Under the pieces are notes generated by a model. It worked only from the letters and a program-made list of their open reading frames with translations. It was not told the origin of the DNA and ran no database searches. From Rhodoferax ferrireducens (lineage in GTDB: Bacteria > Pseudomonadota > Gammaproteobacteria > Burkholderiales > Burkholderiaceae_C): DNA of 64,000 bases. The stretch covers positions 1-64,000 of the forward strand of contig NZ_QEII01000265.1 of assembly GCF_003347515.1 (NCBI RefSeq). Reading direction: 5' to 3'. The position numbers and the translations under genes are program-made. Positions 8,444 through 17,828 of the stretch are shown in pieces. How positions within the stretch are numbered: position 1 is the stretch's first letter; the number at the start of each line of letters is the position of its first letter.

Positions 8444-8745
8444 AGAGAACCCAACAAATGAAACACGACTCGCCGTCGCCAATTGAGCCCATTCTCTTCG
8501 GCGGCTTTGAGCCTGCAACTCGGGCACTTAAACTGACAGTTGAGGCGCACTCATTGAAGGAAGCGCGGAACCGAATGGCGGCGGTGGCGTCATTGGTTGA
8601 TATCAATTCAGTGGAGCAATTTGCGGTGCTGGTGCTGGAGAGACCGTCACGTACGGTGCCACTGTTCATGGACGGATATTTCCATGCAATCGGGATAGGC
8701 ATGACAGGGGCAAGTCTGGCTTCCGTTTGTGGATTGGGCCTTTGA
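8440..8745 (+). CDS. Small partner protein B of the paralogous cluster
   Basis: This 101-residue protein begins at the ATG that overlaps the stop of the 7784 gene; an in-frame ATG 18 bp upstream lies inside that gene and is less likely. It is a diverged copy of the 7245 product (LTVEAHSLKEARNRMAAVASLV compare LVVEASSEIEALARVDSVAPLL). The conserved pairing of one long and one small gene, duplicated as a unit, implies a two-protein module. Function unknown. Confidence 0.72.
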   Translation: MKRTQQMKHDSPSPIEPILFGGFEPATRALKLTVEAHSLKEARNRMAAVASLVDINSVEQFAVLVLERPSRTVPLFMDGYFHAIGIGMTGASLASVCGLGL

Positions 8746-8769
8746 ATTGATTGCAAGTTGATTTTGATT

Positions 8770-8795
8770 GAGCCCTCCGCTTGGAGGGCTCTTTC
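8770..8795 (+). terminator. Rho-independent terminator closing the paralogous cluster
   Basis: Perfect 9-bp stem GAGCCCTCC (8770-8778) / GGAGGGCTC (8783-8791), four-base loop, then TTTCT. It lies 24 bp after the stop of partner B. Confidence 0.82.
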
Positions 8796-8871
8796 TCGAA
8801 GTGCCTCGACTGACCTTTGACGGACATGACCGGGCATTCGGACATAAGGCCATATTCGGGCGAGCGTGGTC

Positions 8872-9972
8872 TCAGACAGTTGGAACAGTTCCTCCGTCGA
8901 TGACATATTCCGTGCCGGTAATGGATGCTGCGCGGCCTGACACAAGAAACCCGACAAGGTCCGCCACCTCTTTGGGTTTGGCAGGTCTGCCAAGCGGTAT
9001 GCCTCCCAGCGAGTTCATTAGCGACTGACGGGCTTCCTCATAATCCGTCCCGCTGTTTCGCGAAATCTCGTTGACGAGTCCCACCGCCGCTTCTGTTTCA
9101 ACCCAGCCGGGTGACACACGAACCACCCGCACGCCCTTCGGACTGACTTCTTTGGACAGGCTCTTGCTGTACGTTGAAAGCGCAGCCTTCGCCGCCGCGT
9201 AGGCGGTGGTTGCGTCAGCCAAGGGCAGTTGCCGCTGGATGGATGTGATATGCACAACCACGCCCGTGCCCTGGGCCACCATGTCAGGCAACAAGGCGCG
9301 GTCAATGCGGACCGCCGGATACAGATTAAGGTCAAGCGCCTTCTGCCATTCGTTCTCGTCCAGCACGGCGTAGCCGCCTGCCGGTGCAGACGAGCCGCCC
9401 GCTACGTGCACCACGATGTCAACGCCGCCCAATTGCTCTTTCACCGCCTGCGCTATCGCGGCACACCCAGTCACGGTTGTGATGTCGGCCGCAACGAATG
9501 CAGTTTCTCCGAAGTCCGCCGGGCGTGAGCGCGCCGTTGTCAACACGGTTGCACCCGCCTGGGTCAGTTGCGAGACCACTGCGGCACCAATCCCCTTGGT
9601 GCCGCCCGTTACCAGCGCCCGGCGGCCTTCGAGTTCGACCGGGTTGCGGATTTCAAGTGACGCGATGAGCTCATCCTTGAGCGTGAAGACATGCATCAGG
9701 TCGGCCACTTCACCGGGGAAGTTGCCTTTTATTCTTGTAAGGAGTTTCAGGGTGCCGCCAATTCGGGACACGCCGAGCGGCGTGAGTCTGTATTGGTACT
9801 TCGCTTCTCCCGCCAATTGCCAGGCTTTGATGGCTTCGAGACCAAGGAACGTCCCGCCTTCGTCAAGCACCACCGCATTGCGGTGGAAGCAATCGGCCAA
9901 CAGGGATTTGTCCGGATTTCCCTTGGTCTCCAGGTAACGTGTTACGGCGTTTGGGGTAAGGTGGTTCATCAA
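8872..9972 (-). CDS. SDR oxidoreductase with N-terminal NTF2-like domain
   Basis: A 366-residue fusion. Residues 1-110 look like a SnoaL/NTF2-like domain ([19 protein letters not shown], then a strand-rich stretch ending [16 protein letters not shown]). Residues 115-366 are a classical short-chain dehydrogenase/reductase with cofactor loop TGGTKGIG (122-129), VAGG in the NAG position, catalytic Ser244, Tyr258 and Lys262 (YxxxK), and the C-terminal [14 protein letters not shown](P)-dependent oxidation or reduction of a small alcohol or ketone is expected; the fused domain may bind the substrate. It is divergent from an HxlR regulator only 49 bp away, so that regulator very likely controls it. 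Confidence 0.9.
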   Translation of the reverse strand: MMNHLTPNAVTRYLETKGNPDKSLLADCFHRNAVVLDEGGTFLGLEAIKAWQLAGEAKYQYRLTPLGVSRIGGTLKLLTRIKGNFPGEVADLMHVFTLKDELIASLEIRNPVELEGRRALVTGGTKGIGAAVVSQLTQAGATVLTTARSRPADFGETAFVAADITTVTGCAAIAQAVKEQLGGVDIVVHVAGGSSAPAGGYAVLDENEWQKALDLNLYPAVRIDRALLPDMVAQGTGVVVHITSIQRQLPLADATTAYAAAKAALSTYSKSLSKEVSPKGVRVVRVSPGWVETEAAVGLVNEISRNSGTDYEEARQSLMNSLGGIPLGRPAKPKEVADLVGFLVSGRAASITGTEYVIDGGTVPTV

Positions 9973-10021
9973 TTTTCCAATATGAGTTGCAATAGGGCGA
10001 TTCTGGTCATATGCTCACCCA

Positions 10022-10405
10022 ATGGATAGTACCCACCAAAAAGTAAGCGCTTCGAGTAAGGCCAAACGCAAGACCTACACGCCCCTGAGCGCGGCCATTG
10101 ATGTCGAGGCGTGTTTCAGCATGCTGGAGGGGCGGTGGAAACTCGTCATCCTGTTCCACCTGTTTGGCGGGCAAATCCAACGTTTTTCCGATTTGGAAAG
10201 ACGCGTGACCGGCATCTCACAGAAAATGTTGGCCCAGCAGCTGCGCCAGTTGGAGGCCGATGGCATTGTTGAGCGCACCGTGCATCAGCAGGTGCCACCT
10301 AAAGTGGACTATCGCATGACCGCCTGGGGCCAAGAACTCTGTCCGGCACTGGATGCGATGTTGAAGTGGGCCGAGCTGCGCGAGTCGCATAACTTGAGCC
10401 GGTAG
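10022..10405 (+). CDS. HxlR-family winged-helix regulator
   Basis: This 127-residue protein carries the HxlR/MarR-like winged helix: ACFSMLEGRWKLVILFHLFGGQIQRFSDLERRVTGISQKMLAQQLRQLEADGIVER, with the family phrase SMLEGRWK and the recognition helix ISQKMLAQQL, followed by wing residues VPPKVDYRMTAWG. Members usually regulate a neighbouring redox or detoxification enzyme and respond to reactive electrophiles. The divergent SDR gene is the obvious target; the operator should lie in the 49 bp between them. Confidence 0.92.
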   Translation: MDSTHQKVSASSKAKRKTYTPLSAAIDVEACFSMLEGRWKLVILFHLFGGQIQRFSDLERRVTGISQKMLAQQLRQLEADGIVERTVHQQVPPKVDYRMTAWGQELCPALDAMLKWAELRESHNLSR

Positions 10406-10913
10406 CGGGATAAAGCAATCAAACGGCTCCAAGACGGATAGCATCTGCGGAAATTGAGTTCATGCATCCTCCGGAGACCAAAGTGCGCTGCGTGCACGGT
10501 GCCGACCGGCGGCCAGAAACGGTCATTCAAAATCGCCTTGTCAGTCTCAATTTCCGACTCTGTGAGTCATTTCGGGTTAATTCCATATCCGCGAAGGAGT
10601 TGCCAAACAGTGTGCTGGCTGCTCGGAAGCGACGCCGAAAAACCGCATTGCCGGGTTACCGATTCACCGCATTGCCTTGTGATAGCAGCGAAGTATCAAC
10701 GATGTCATTCGCAACGGGGCGTTGCGAACAAACGTGGGAAGCCACTGCGGCGAATTCATGGCAAAACGGGTAGACCACCGAGTAAATGGACGAAGCCAAC
10801 TGGTCGATTCAACAAAGCGACGCTTATTCAACATGGACATCAAGCAGTTTGCTTGCCTCAAGGTAATATAGTCTCGTCAGTGAGCGTGGCACGAGTCCTG
10901 CACCAAGTGTGCG
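10406..10913. other. Intergenic stretch, no supported gene
   Basis: Several overlapping frames occur, but none has a ribosome site or recognisable motif. It lies between the convergent stops of the HxlR regulator and the Avs-like gene. Possibly decayed DNA; I see no clear terminator or repeat. Confidence 0.4.
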
Positions 10914-13900
10914 CTATTTGGTTTCGTACAGCGCTCTGAGCTGGTCGGCGGTGGGTGGATGGTCTTCGAACAACTCGCCCTCGCAGGTGAGCACACCATC
11001 CTCGATTCGGTAGATGGTGGTGTGATGCACGCTGCCGCCGAATCCTTTCGTGGACACTGCTTCGGCCGCATAGACGTTCTTTTCACCCGCGAGAACCCAA
11101 ATCGGTTCAAATCCTGCGTGCTCGAGTCCTCGCAGGAAGAAATCTCGAGATATCACGCCGGCGCTCGGACCTCGAGTTCGCAAAGAGGGGTCAACCATGC
11201 GCGCGATGTCATTCGAGTCCACGTACTCAGGCGCCTTACCGTTGCGCAGCCTGAGGCCCAGCATTCGCATGAATCCGGCAGATGGAACGTGCAGCGTGAA
11301 GTTGGCTTCAATCGAGTTGTCCGAGGACAGCGCTTCGGCAGTCAGCCTGCTGATGACTCCTGTACAGGGCGTCTTGAAGTCGCCGAATTCGAAAGACTTG
11401 AGTTCAAGTGTCTCCTCGTTGTCACGCCAACCGTGCTCTCCCAAGAAACACGACAAGCTTTTGTCCGCAGGCAAACGGCTGCTGTCGCCTCGGTGTTTGC
11501 TCAATAGCTCTTGAGCGAGCTTCCTACCGTTACCGCGAGCCGTCACAAGGCAAGTGATGTGCGACCAAGCGTCCGAATGGTTCCTTTTGTTCTGGCCAGG
11601 AACGCGCCAGTGCCGAAACCCGTCGAGGACGAGCCACTGCTGTCCATCGGGGCTGTTGACTTCGATTTCCTGCGGGCCGTTGCATAGGTCCGTACGCACC
11701 TGCAGCCAAGCAAGAAGTACCTCTGTTGCCCCCGCAGGCAGCTGCGGCTGGGTCGGCGTCCACCAAGTCACCGGCGTCGACGCCCAACCAGTCTCCCGTG
11801 TTCGGCGAAGTAGCAATGAGGGGTCGATGTCCCGTATCATGGACAGACTCTGCGGACCCAGCGCGAAGGCGTGTAATAGTCCTCGGTCTTGAAAGGCGTT
11901 GACAGTCAGGTTATCTGTGACTCTAGCAGCCGCTTCTGCCAGCGCGATGTGCTGGTACTTCTTGCCCATCCGCTCCACACGGTGCTTGCCCATTCGCTCA
12001 TGCGAGATGTGACGCCCATTGTCAAACGCCGAGAACAGTTGCGGGGTCCATCCGAGCTGATGAGCCCGTGCGCACACCCAGCGACGCACCGTCGCGTGCT
12101 CGACGTCCGGCGGACCAATATCCTCGCTGTTCATCCGGGTGGACTCCAGCAGGAAGTATTCCGGGAAGTTTTCATACTGCTGAAGCTCTTGTGCATCCAA
12201 CTCGGCGCGAAACGCTCGGTTGGCCGCTTCCAAAGATGCCCATAGGCGGTTGGCCGCCTCCTGTGTCTCCTTGCTGAAAAAGTTAGCCATCGCAGTCCCG
12301 TGCTCCCGCACCCGGCAGTCCCGAGCAGCTCTTTGGACGGCGACATAAGCCTCTTGCTGCTTCGGTGTTGCCGCAGCGAAAAACTGGTTCTCCCACTCGT
12401 CGAAGAGGTCTTTTGTGGTTCGGCCCGCAAAGGCCCGCGGCATCTGGGTGATGTCGTGGAGCCAACTGCGGACAGTGTAGTTGCCGAAGTCCCCGTGTTC
12501 ACTGGTCGACGAGACGATGGAATCGTGGAAGCCTCCTTCTTTGAAACCCTCGACATCGTCTTTCGTGACGGTATCGAGGGGCCAATCGGAAGTGAAGCAA
12601 GTTCGACATGCATCCAGCTCCACCTCGGCCGGCAGTTCGCCCACAGCGTGCGCGTACTCCAGGATGCCAAGCGCGTAGTCACGGGATAGCAGGTGCAGGG
12701 GCGGCCGCGTGCCCGGAGCGAAGAACTGTTTCCACACCGCTTCCGCGACGGTCTTGCAGCCCTGTCTGTCCGAGCCTTGCATTAAGGCGCCATAGCATGC
12801 TGCAAGCAGCCTTTCGGTGATGTAGGGGTCGTTAACTCTTTCGAACCTGTCAAGGAGGGCGGCAGCAATACTGAGGTTCACGTAAACCAAGTGCACAAGG
12901 CCCTTGGTCGCCAAGTCCCGCACGGCGCGATTTGGAGATGACAGGAACCACGTGAGTGCAACACCCGCCAAGTGACGGCGCTCAGGTTCGACAGCTTCGG
13001 GTTCGACATGCCACGCCCAGTCGATGAGCGACTCCACAGGACTACCGTCTGCCAAGTCGTCTTCAGCCAGGAACATGGACCACCCGGCGTCGCGCTCCGG
13101 CAAATCCAACGCCATGAGGCGCTCGTGCAGGTACGAAGCGTTGAAGCGGTTCACAGGTTCGGTGCAGACCAGCAGCAGGGCACCGAAGGCACTCTTTCCA
13201 TGTGCTTGGGCGATTTCCCCGACCCAGCGCAGCGTGCCTTGCGTGAAGGCCTGCGGCTGACGCCACGCAATTGATGCTTCGAACGCGGCGACTAGGCTCT
13301 GGTCGTCCAACGCGCCTTCGGGGAGGACATCGAAAAGCTCAAGGCCGAAGCCTTCGGGTAGCTGGATAGCCAGCGCTTCGATGACGCCACCGTACGACCG
13401 GGACGCGTCTTGCTCGACATAAGCGGCCAATGGTTCGCGCTTAAAGGAGCCGGCAACGTCCATGTTGTCCACATACGTGGACAACAAATGCTTGGCGCGG
13501 AGGTGGTCGTACAGTCGCTCAAAAGTGAATCGGACCGTTTCCAAAGCATCCTCTTTGCCTCTGACGAAATCGAGCGTCAGCACCCCCTCTGAGAGGAATT
13601 CTGCAAACAGGCTACGGTCGGCTCGTCCAGCGGACGGCAAGTAACGCTCGAAGAGTTCCAGCGCTTGCTCCTTGGAAATGACTCCTTGAGCGTCATTCGC
13701 AGCGCATGACACGAGGAACGCGTCCAGCGCCTTACGCGGAATATTCTGGTGGTAGTCAAGCTTCAACGCTTGCTCAACCTTTTCAGTGACCGCATTCATG
13801 AAGAAGTCAAAAAGCTGAGTGATGCCCGTCAAACCCTTGGGAAGCTGCTTGAGTCCTCGTGCCTCCAGGAAGTCGCAGCAGGTTCTCAGGAAAAGTGGGT

Positions 13901-15410
13901 TCTCGAACTCTCGCATTACGTTTGGTGCACTCGGCCTAGAAATCCCGCGGCGGTCGAGGTATGCCTTAGCTGCTTGTGCAGAGTGCTTCGCAAAGCCCGT
14001 GTGGGTCACCTTGGGCAGCCCCTTGAGCGGGAAGTACCGCAGATAGGTGCTGCGCACAGTCATTGCGACGACTACTCGGGGAAATCTCTCGATGGTCGCC
14101 AAGAACCCGGACAGTCGGTTCGCCCACAGCTGGATTCCGTGGCGCTCATTCAGCGCATCAATGGCAATCACTGCCCGGCAACCCGCCGCCTCTGCTGCGG
14201 CATCCAAGGCCCCCAGAAAATCATCGGTTGAGAGCGCAGAAACATCAAGCTGTGTGCGAATCTGCTCCCACGGGTCGTTTTCGTCCATCGTACCCGTGAG
14301 CACCAGAACGCACACCCGCTCTTGTGCGATTTGGCTTACCCCAAAGTCGCATAACAGGTGCGACTTACCAATACCTGCTGGCCCCGTCACAACGAGCACA
14401 CGTTTGTTTACCAATTGCCAGGCATCTTCCACAAGGGCGGTCTGGACCACGCCGATTGCGCCGTACAGTTTGTAGAGTTCGCTGAAGACGACAGAGCGGT
14501 CGGGGCTCACTAGGTCCACACATCTATCTAGAGCATCGCGGACACCGTGCTCGGCTGTCAATGCGGCTTTCGACCACGAGTCAGTCGGCACGGGCGTGTC
14601 TGGTCCGACAGGAGGCACGGCAAGCCAATCGGTCAGAGGCACCACCGCTCCATAAAGGCCTTCGCTGACCGCATCCTTTTTGCGCAAGCGTAGACTGTGC
14701 GTGACATTGTCCAGTGCGCTCGTGATTTCCGCCGACCATTGCCGAGGCTTCTCCAGTAGCTGCGAGTCACGGGAAATCGACTGCAGAACCTTCTGAATGG
14801 GAAGGTCAACGTGACTTTCTGGCGTGTACCTTTCGCCCAAATTCTTGCGCTGGGCATCGAACTTCACTGCAAACCATTCCGGGGTCAGTCGGGTTGCATC
14901 GAACCAAAATCGAAGCCGACCAGAGTACAAAGGGTGGTTGCGCCCGAGTCGCTCGCCGAAGCTGCTGGCGCTCCAAAGCTCGATTTCAAGGGTTCGCCCT
15001 TCAGCTTTAGCTTGGTCGATGCGCTTCGTGCGCCAAGCCTCATAACGCTGGACCTCGCTTGAGCTTTTCCCGAGCCGGTTGTCGCGCAGGTCGACGGGCA
15101 GGCACAGGATGAATGTGTCAAGCAAGGGGTGAGCGGCAAGCGCACGAGTCAGTGAGTCGCCGATATCATTTACCTGCGTGTTGCCGAACCCATCAAGGAA
15201 GTACTTGGCTTGCCAGCCGACTTCCCGCCTGCTCAAGTACCGGCGATAGCACTCGAGGCCCTGGTCCGCTCCGGGACCCTTGCGGATGAATGTCGAACCC
15301 GGCACTGGTTCGTCCAGGGCTGCGAGTTGGCAGCATAGCTCCTCGAACCCGCCGGCTTGGGTGCCGCGATGTTCTCGTATCCGCCGAAAGTCAACTGCCG
15401 GTTGTGCCAT
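10914..15410 (-). CDS. Avs-like STAND NTPase with N-terminal PD-(D/E)XK nuclease
   Basis: A 1498-residue protein. The N-terminus (about 1-180) has a restriction-endonuclease fold signature: GADQGLE (Asp49, Glu53) followed by VGWQAKYF (Gln67-x-Lys69), as in Mrr/Cap4-type nucleases. A STAND P-loop NTPase follows, with Walker A GPAGIGKS (343-350) and Walker B VIAIDALNE (about 414-422). The remaining 900 residues are largely helical with repeat-like character, as expected for a target sensor. This is the architecture of antiviral STAND (Avs/AVAST) proteins, which oligomerise on binding phage terminase or portal and then cut DNA. The ATG at 15410 is chosen over upstream in-frame ATGs because GAGGAG lies just before it and the conserved sequence starts there. 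Exact Avs subtype cannot be fixed by eye. Confidence 0.82.
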   Translation of the reverse strand: MAQPAVDFRRIREHRGTQAGGFEELCCQLAALDEPVPGSTFIRKGPGADQGLECYRRYLSRREVGWQAKYFLDGFGNTQVNDIGDSLTRALAAHPLLDTFILCLPVDLRDNRLGKSSSEVQRYEAWRTKRIDQAKAEGRTLEIELWSASSFGERLGRNHPLYSGRLRFWFDATRLTPEWFAVKFDAQRKNLGERYTPESHVDLPIQKVLQSISRDSQLLEKPRQWSAEITSALDNVTHSLRLRKKDAVSEGLYGAVVPLTDWLAVPPVGPDTPVPTDSWSKAALTAEHGVRDALDRCVDLVSPDRSVVFSELYKLYGAIGVVQTALVEDAWQLVNKRVLVVTGPAGIGKSHLLCDFGVSQIAQERVCVLVLTGTMDENDPWEQIRTQLDVSALSTDDFLGALDAAAEAAGCRAVIAIDALNERHGIQLWANRLSGFLATIERFPRVVVAMTVRSTYLRYFPLKGLPKVTHTGFAKHSAQAAKAYLDRRGISRPSAPNVMREFENPLFLRTCCDFLEARGLKQLPKGLTGITQLFDFFMNAVTEKVEQALKLDYHQNIPRKALDAFLVSCAANDAQGVISKEQALELFERYLPSAGRADRSLFAEFLSEGVLTLDFVRGKEDALETVRFTFERLYDHLRAKHLLSTYVDNMDVAGSFKREPLAAYVEQDASRSYGGVIEALAIQLPEGFGLELFDVLPEGALDDQSLVAAFEASIAWRQPQAFTQGTLRWVGEIAQAHGKSAFGALLLVCTEPVNRFNASYLHERLMALDLPERDAGWSMFLAEDDLADGSPVESLIDWAWHVEPEAVEPERRHLAGVALTWFLSSPNRAVRDLATKGLVHLVYVNLSIAAALLDRFERVNDPYITERLLAACYGALMQGSDRQGCKTVAEAVWKQFFAPGTRPPLHLLSRDYALGILEYAHAVGELPAEVELDACRTCFTSDWPLDTVTKDDVEGFKEGGFHDSIVSSTSEHGDFGNYTVRSWLHDITQMPRAFAGRTTKDLFDEWENQFFAAATPKQQEAYVAVQRAARDCRVREHGTAMANFFSKETQEAANRLWASLEAANRAFRAELDAQELQQYENFPEYFLLESTRMNSEDIGPPDVEHATVRRWVCARAHQLGWTPQLFSAFDNGRHISHERMGKHRVERMGKKYQHIALAEAAARVTDNLTVNAFQDRGLLHAFALGPQSLSMIRDIDPSLLLRRTRETGWASTPVTWWTPTQPQLPAGATEVLLAWLQVRTDLCNGPQEIEVNSPDGQQWLVLDGFRHWRVPGQNKRNHSDAWSHITCLVTARGNGRKLAQELLSKHRGDSSRLPADKSLSCFLGEHGWRDNEETLELKSFEFGDFKTPCTGVISRLTAEALSSDNSIEANFTLHVPSAGFMRMLGLRLRNGKAPEYVDSNDIARMVDPSLRTRGPSAGVISRDFFLRGLEHAGFEPIWVLAGEKNVYAAEAVSTKGFGGSVHHTTIYRIEDGVLTCEGELFEDHPPTADQLRALYETK

Positions 15411-15809
15411 CCAGCTCCTCGCCACCTTAAACATCAAGACATTCCTCCTGTCTACCATTCTCGTCGAGATGTTCAGCTCACAACCGGATGTGTCGCGCCT
15501 GCAGACTCTCATCATGATGGAATGTCTATTGACGGTGGTCCCGGTTGTGGCGGTCGCCGGGGACAGTGGTTTCTTCTTTTTTAAAGTCGCGGCGTGGTCG
15601 ACTGGTGCTCCACCTTGACCTGTTTTAATTCGATTTCCGGACTGCTCACAGAACGCTTAACACGTGCTTATTGAAGCGAAGGAAGTCCATCCCCCCCCGC
15701 ACTCCCAAAATGATGCGCACGTCTCGGACCCGGATTTCGTAGTCAATACGGCATCCCGTGACACTGGTGACTACACCCCTGTATCACACGATACAAAAGG
15801 AAGTTCACC
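15411..15809. other. Divergent intergenic region upstream of Avs-like gene
   Basis: About 400 bp between the Avs-like gene and the plus-strand 15810 gene. It must hold both promoters. No open frame with motif support was seen; a C-rich run is present near 15690. Confidence 0.4.
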
Positions 15810-16478
15810 ATGCACATCAAACGCCGCGGAACCCGCGCCTTGCTTTACCGTTCTTTCTGGGTGCCCAAGGGCGCCGCAGGCAACACCCACGGCTATTCCA
15901 CCCAGACTTTTGTCGGCAGCCTGTCGCTCGACGCAGAGACCTTGCCTCCTGACTTTGCAAGCAAGTTTTCTGAGGCCGAGGTCAGTTACCTTGAAAACAA
16001 GCTTTTCCAGCCTGCAAGACTGGCTGCAGAGCAAAAGAGGAGGGCGGTCGAGTACAGGGCTACAGACCCGATGTGGCGATTGGACGAAGCAGCCCGTCTT
16101 TCGCTGGAAGCCGCTGTTTGCAGTGAACGCGCCGTTGTGCCCAATACCAAGGTCGCTGCAATTCATGCCGCACTTGCAAAGGTGAGAACCATTACCCCGG
16201 TTCAATCGGGACCAAAGACCGTTGTCACCCCTGCATTACAAATTGCAGAGTCTGGCCGGTCAGACCCTCTGCGCGACGCGCTGATTGCAATCAAGGCGGC
16301 GCGCGATGCCGTCATGGCCGGGCGTTACGGGACAGCCCCAGCCGAGGGAGTTCGCAATACCCACCCGTACAAGCTTTGGACTGATATTTTTGAAGCTATT
16401 GAAGGGAGCGCTGGCAACAGTCTCATGCGGGCGTTGCAAGCCAAAGGATTTGTCAAAACCAGAGAAGTCAGGCGTTAA
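15810..16478 (+). CDS. Hypothetical protein, possible ICE-associated
   Basis: This 222-residue protein has no domain I recognise. The start is well supported by AAAAGGAAG seven bases before the ATG. The N-terminus reads MHIKRRGTRALLYRSFWVPKGAAGNTHGYSTQTFVGSL, basic then strand-like, and the C-terminal 100 residues are helical with an alanine-rich stretch. No cysteine pairs, signal peptide or membrane segments. It sits alone between the Avs-like gene and a convergent unknown gene. Confidence 0.7.
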   Translation: MHIKRRGTRALLYRSFWVPKGAAGNTHGYSTQTFVGSLSLDAETLPPDFASKFSEAEVSYLENKLFQPARLAAEQKRRAVEYRATDPMWRLDEAARLSLEAAVCSERAVVPNTKVAAIHAALAKVRTITPVQSGPKTVVTPALQIAESGRSDPLRDALIAIKAARDAVMAGRYGTAPAEGVRNTHPYKLWTDIFEAIEGSAGNSLMRALQAKGFVKTREVRR

Positions 16479-16568
16479 TTGAGTTCAACCGTGGAGCGTC
16501 CGCCAGTGGTGCAGGCTAGACAGGTGGCGTTGGAACTCATACTGGAGAATATCGCCCCGCGGGCTTGA

Positions 16569-17795
16569 CTATTCAAGCTGAATCGAGAGCTGTGCCTCGC
16601 TGACTTCCTCCACTGCCGGGGAGTCCTCTTCCAGCGCAGTCTCGTTGCGACGCTCAATATAGCCCCAGGCTTTCTCTTGCTTTGAGTTGGTGGTGCTAAT
16701 TTGATAGAACACCTTGCCAAGTTGGAACCCATCCAGAACTTCATGTACAGCATAATTGTCATCACCTCCGAGCAGTCGGAGTTGGCGGCTTCCCGTATCG
16801 GGGCGCTCAAACAGTGACTGACCAATGTACGCTGTTGGCATGTCGTAGGGCTTATCTGTGCCGACAGTGCGGGCGGCCTTAATGTGTTCACGCTTTCTTC
16901 GGATGACTTCAATGGTCATGTCCAGACACATCGCCGCGTTCTCTTGATTTGCGTTATTTGCGATGTATGAGGCACGATGGCGAAGTAGCCACTCCGCATC
17001 TTTTTCAAGCCGGACAACCTCCGGTGTAAGTCTTCGTATGTTGCTGAGTGTTTGTGTGTTGATTCCCCACTCAAGCGCGTTTACGCGCCAAGCCTCGTAG
17101 TCCAACTGTACGAAGTCAAATGGCGTCTCGACGTTCTTTGAAATCCACTCGGCATTCTTCGTCCAATATGGAGCTTTGCGTCCACCAAAAAACATGCCCA
17201 TGAGGCCGAATCTTGGTTTGCCGTCATTCGGCTGGTCTTTGAACTGATAAATGCAATAGTCCAGTTCAAATTCAAGAAAGAAGGCTTTGCGCGTTGCAAC
17301 TAGGCAGTCAAAAAACTCCCGCTTAATGAGGCATGCAGCGGCGTGCTCCAACAAATCCCGTTGTTGCCCTTCAGGGACTAACTCCGTCAGGAATATCTCG
17401 CGCAATGGCTTTCCCACTGCTGAAGTCAGTATTGAGTCCACGGCAAACTTGGCGGTATTAAGGTGCCCCTGGACTGTGATGGGCTCCATGACTTGCCCAT
17501 AGTGCTTTGCGGCCACCCTAAGTTTATTCATCGCCTTCAAGGTGCCTGACTTCGGCACCTTGATGCCAGTCTTGCCTAAGGTTGCAATCATCGCGTCGAA
17601 GTCGAGTTTCTCCACCGCCTGGACTTCGTCGACATTCTTCTCGCGGAGTGTTGCCAGGAACACGAGCTCCACCGCATCTTGCAAGACGATGAGGCCTGCG
17701 GTGGCCATGTAGCGGTCTCCGAGCGCACAGTGGCGTTCAGCTTGCTCAAGCAACGTGCGTGCCGTGATGAGCGTTTGTAGCGTCGACTCTTTCAT
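16569..17795 (-). CDS. Unknown protein with N-terminal HEPN-like helical region
   Basis: A 408-residue protein starting at the ATG preceded by AAGGAAG (a GTG 27 bp upstream is less likely). The first 110 residues are helical (LLEQAERHCALGDRYMATAGLIVLQDAVELVFLATL) and contain LRVAAKHYG, an Arg93-x4-His98 pair, the spacing of the HEPN RNase motif. This is only suggestive, since HEPN RNases usually have a polar residue after the Arg. The middle has aromatic-rich segments (FFLEFELDYCIYQF) and the C-terminus is acidic. No family name can be given. Location in a defence island makes an RNase effector worth considering. Confidence 0.65.
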   Translation of the reverse strand: MKESTLQTLITARTLLEQAERHCALGDRYMATAGLIVLQDAVELVFLATLREKNVDEVQAVEKLDFDAMIATLGKTGIKVPKSGTLKAMNKLRVAAKHYGQVMEPITVQGHLNTAKFAVDSILTSAVGKPLREIFLTELVPEGQQRDLLEHAAACLIKREFFDCLVATRKAFFLEFELDYCIYQFKDQPNDGKPRFGLMGMFFGGRKAPYWTKNAEWISKNVETPFDFVQLDYEAWRVNALEWGINTQTLSNIRRLTPEVVRLEKDAEWLLRHRASYIANNANQENAAMCLDMTIEVIRRKREHIKAARTVGTDKPYDMPTAYIGQSLFERPDTGSRQLRLLGGDDNYAVHEVLDGFQLGKVFYQISTTNSKQEKAWGYIERRNETALEEDSPAVEEVSEAQLSIQLE

Positions 17796-17828
17796 TTGGG
17801 ACTTCCTTTGGCGGGTAGGCACGGTCGC

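Noticed and set aside
10454..10939. Plus-strand open frame of 161 codons
   Set aside because: No ribosome site and no motif; composition looks like decayed or non-coding sequence, and it runs into the end of the Avs-like gene.
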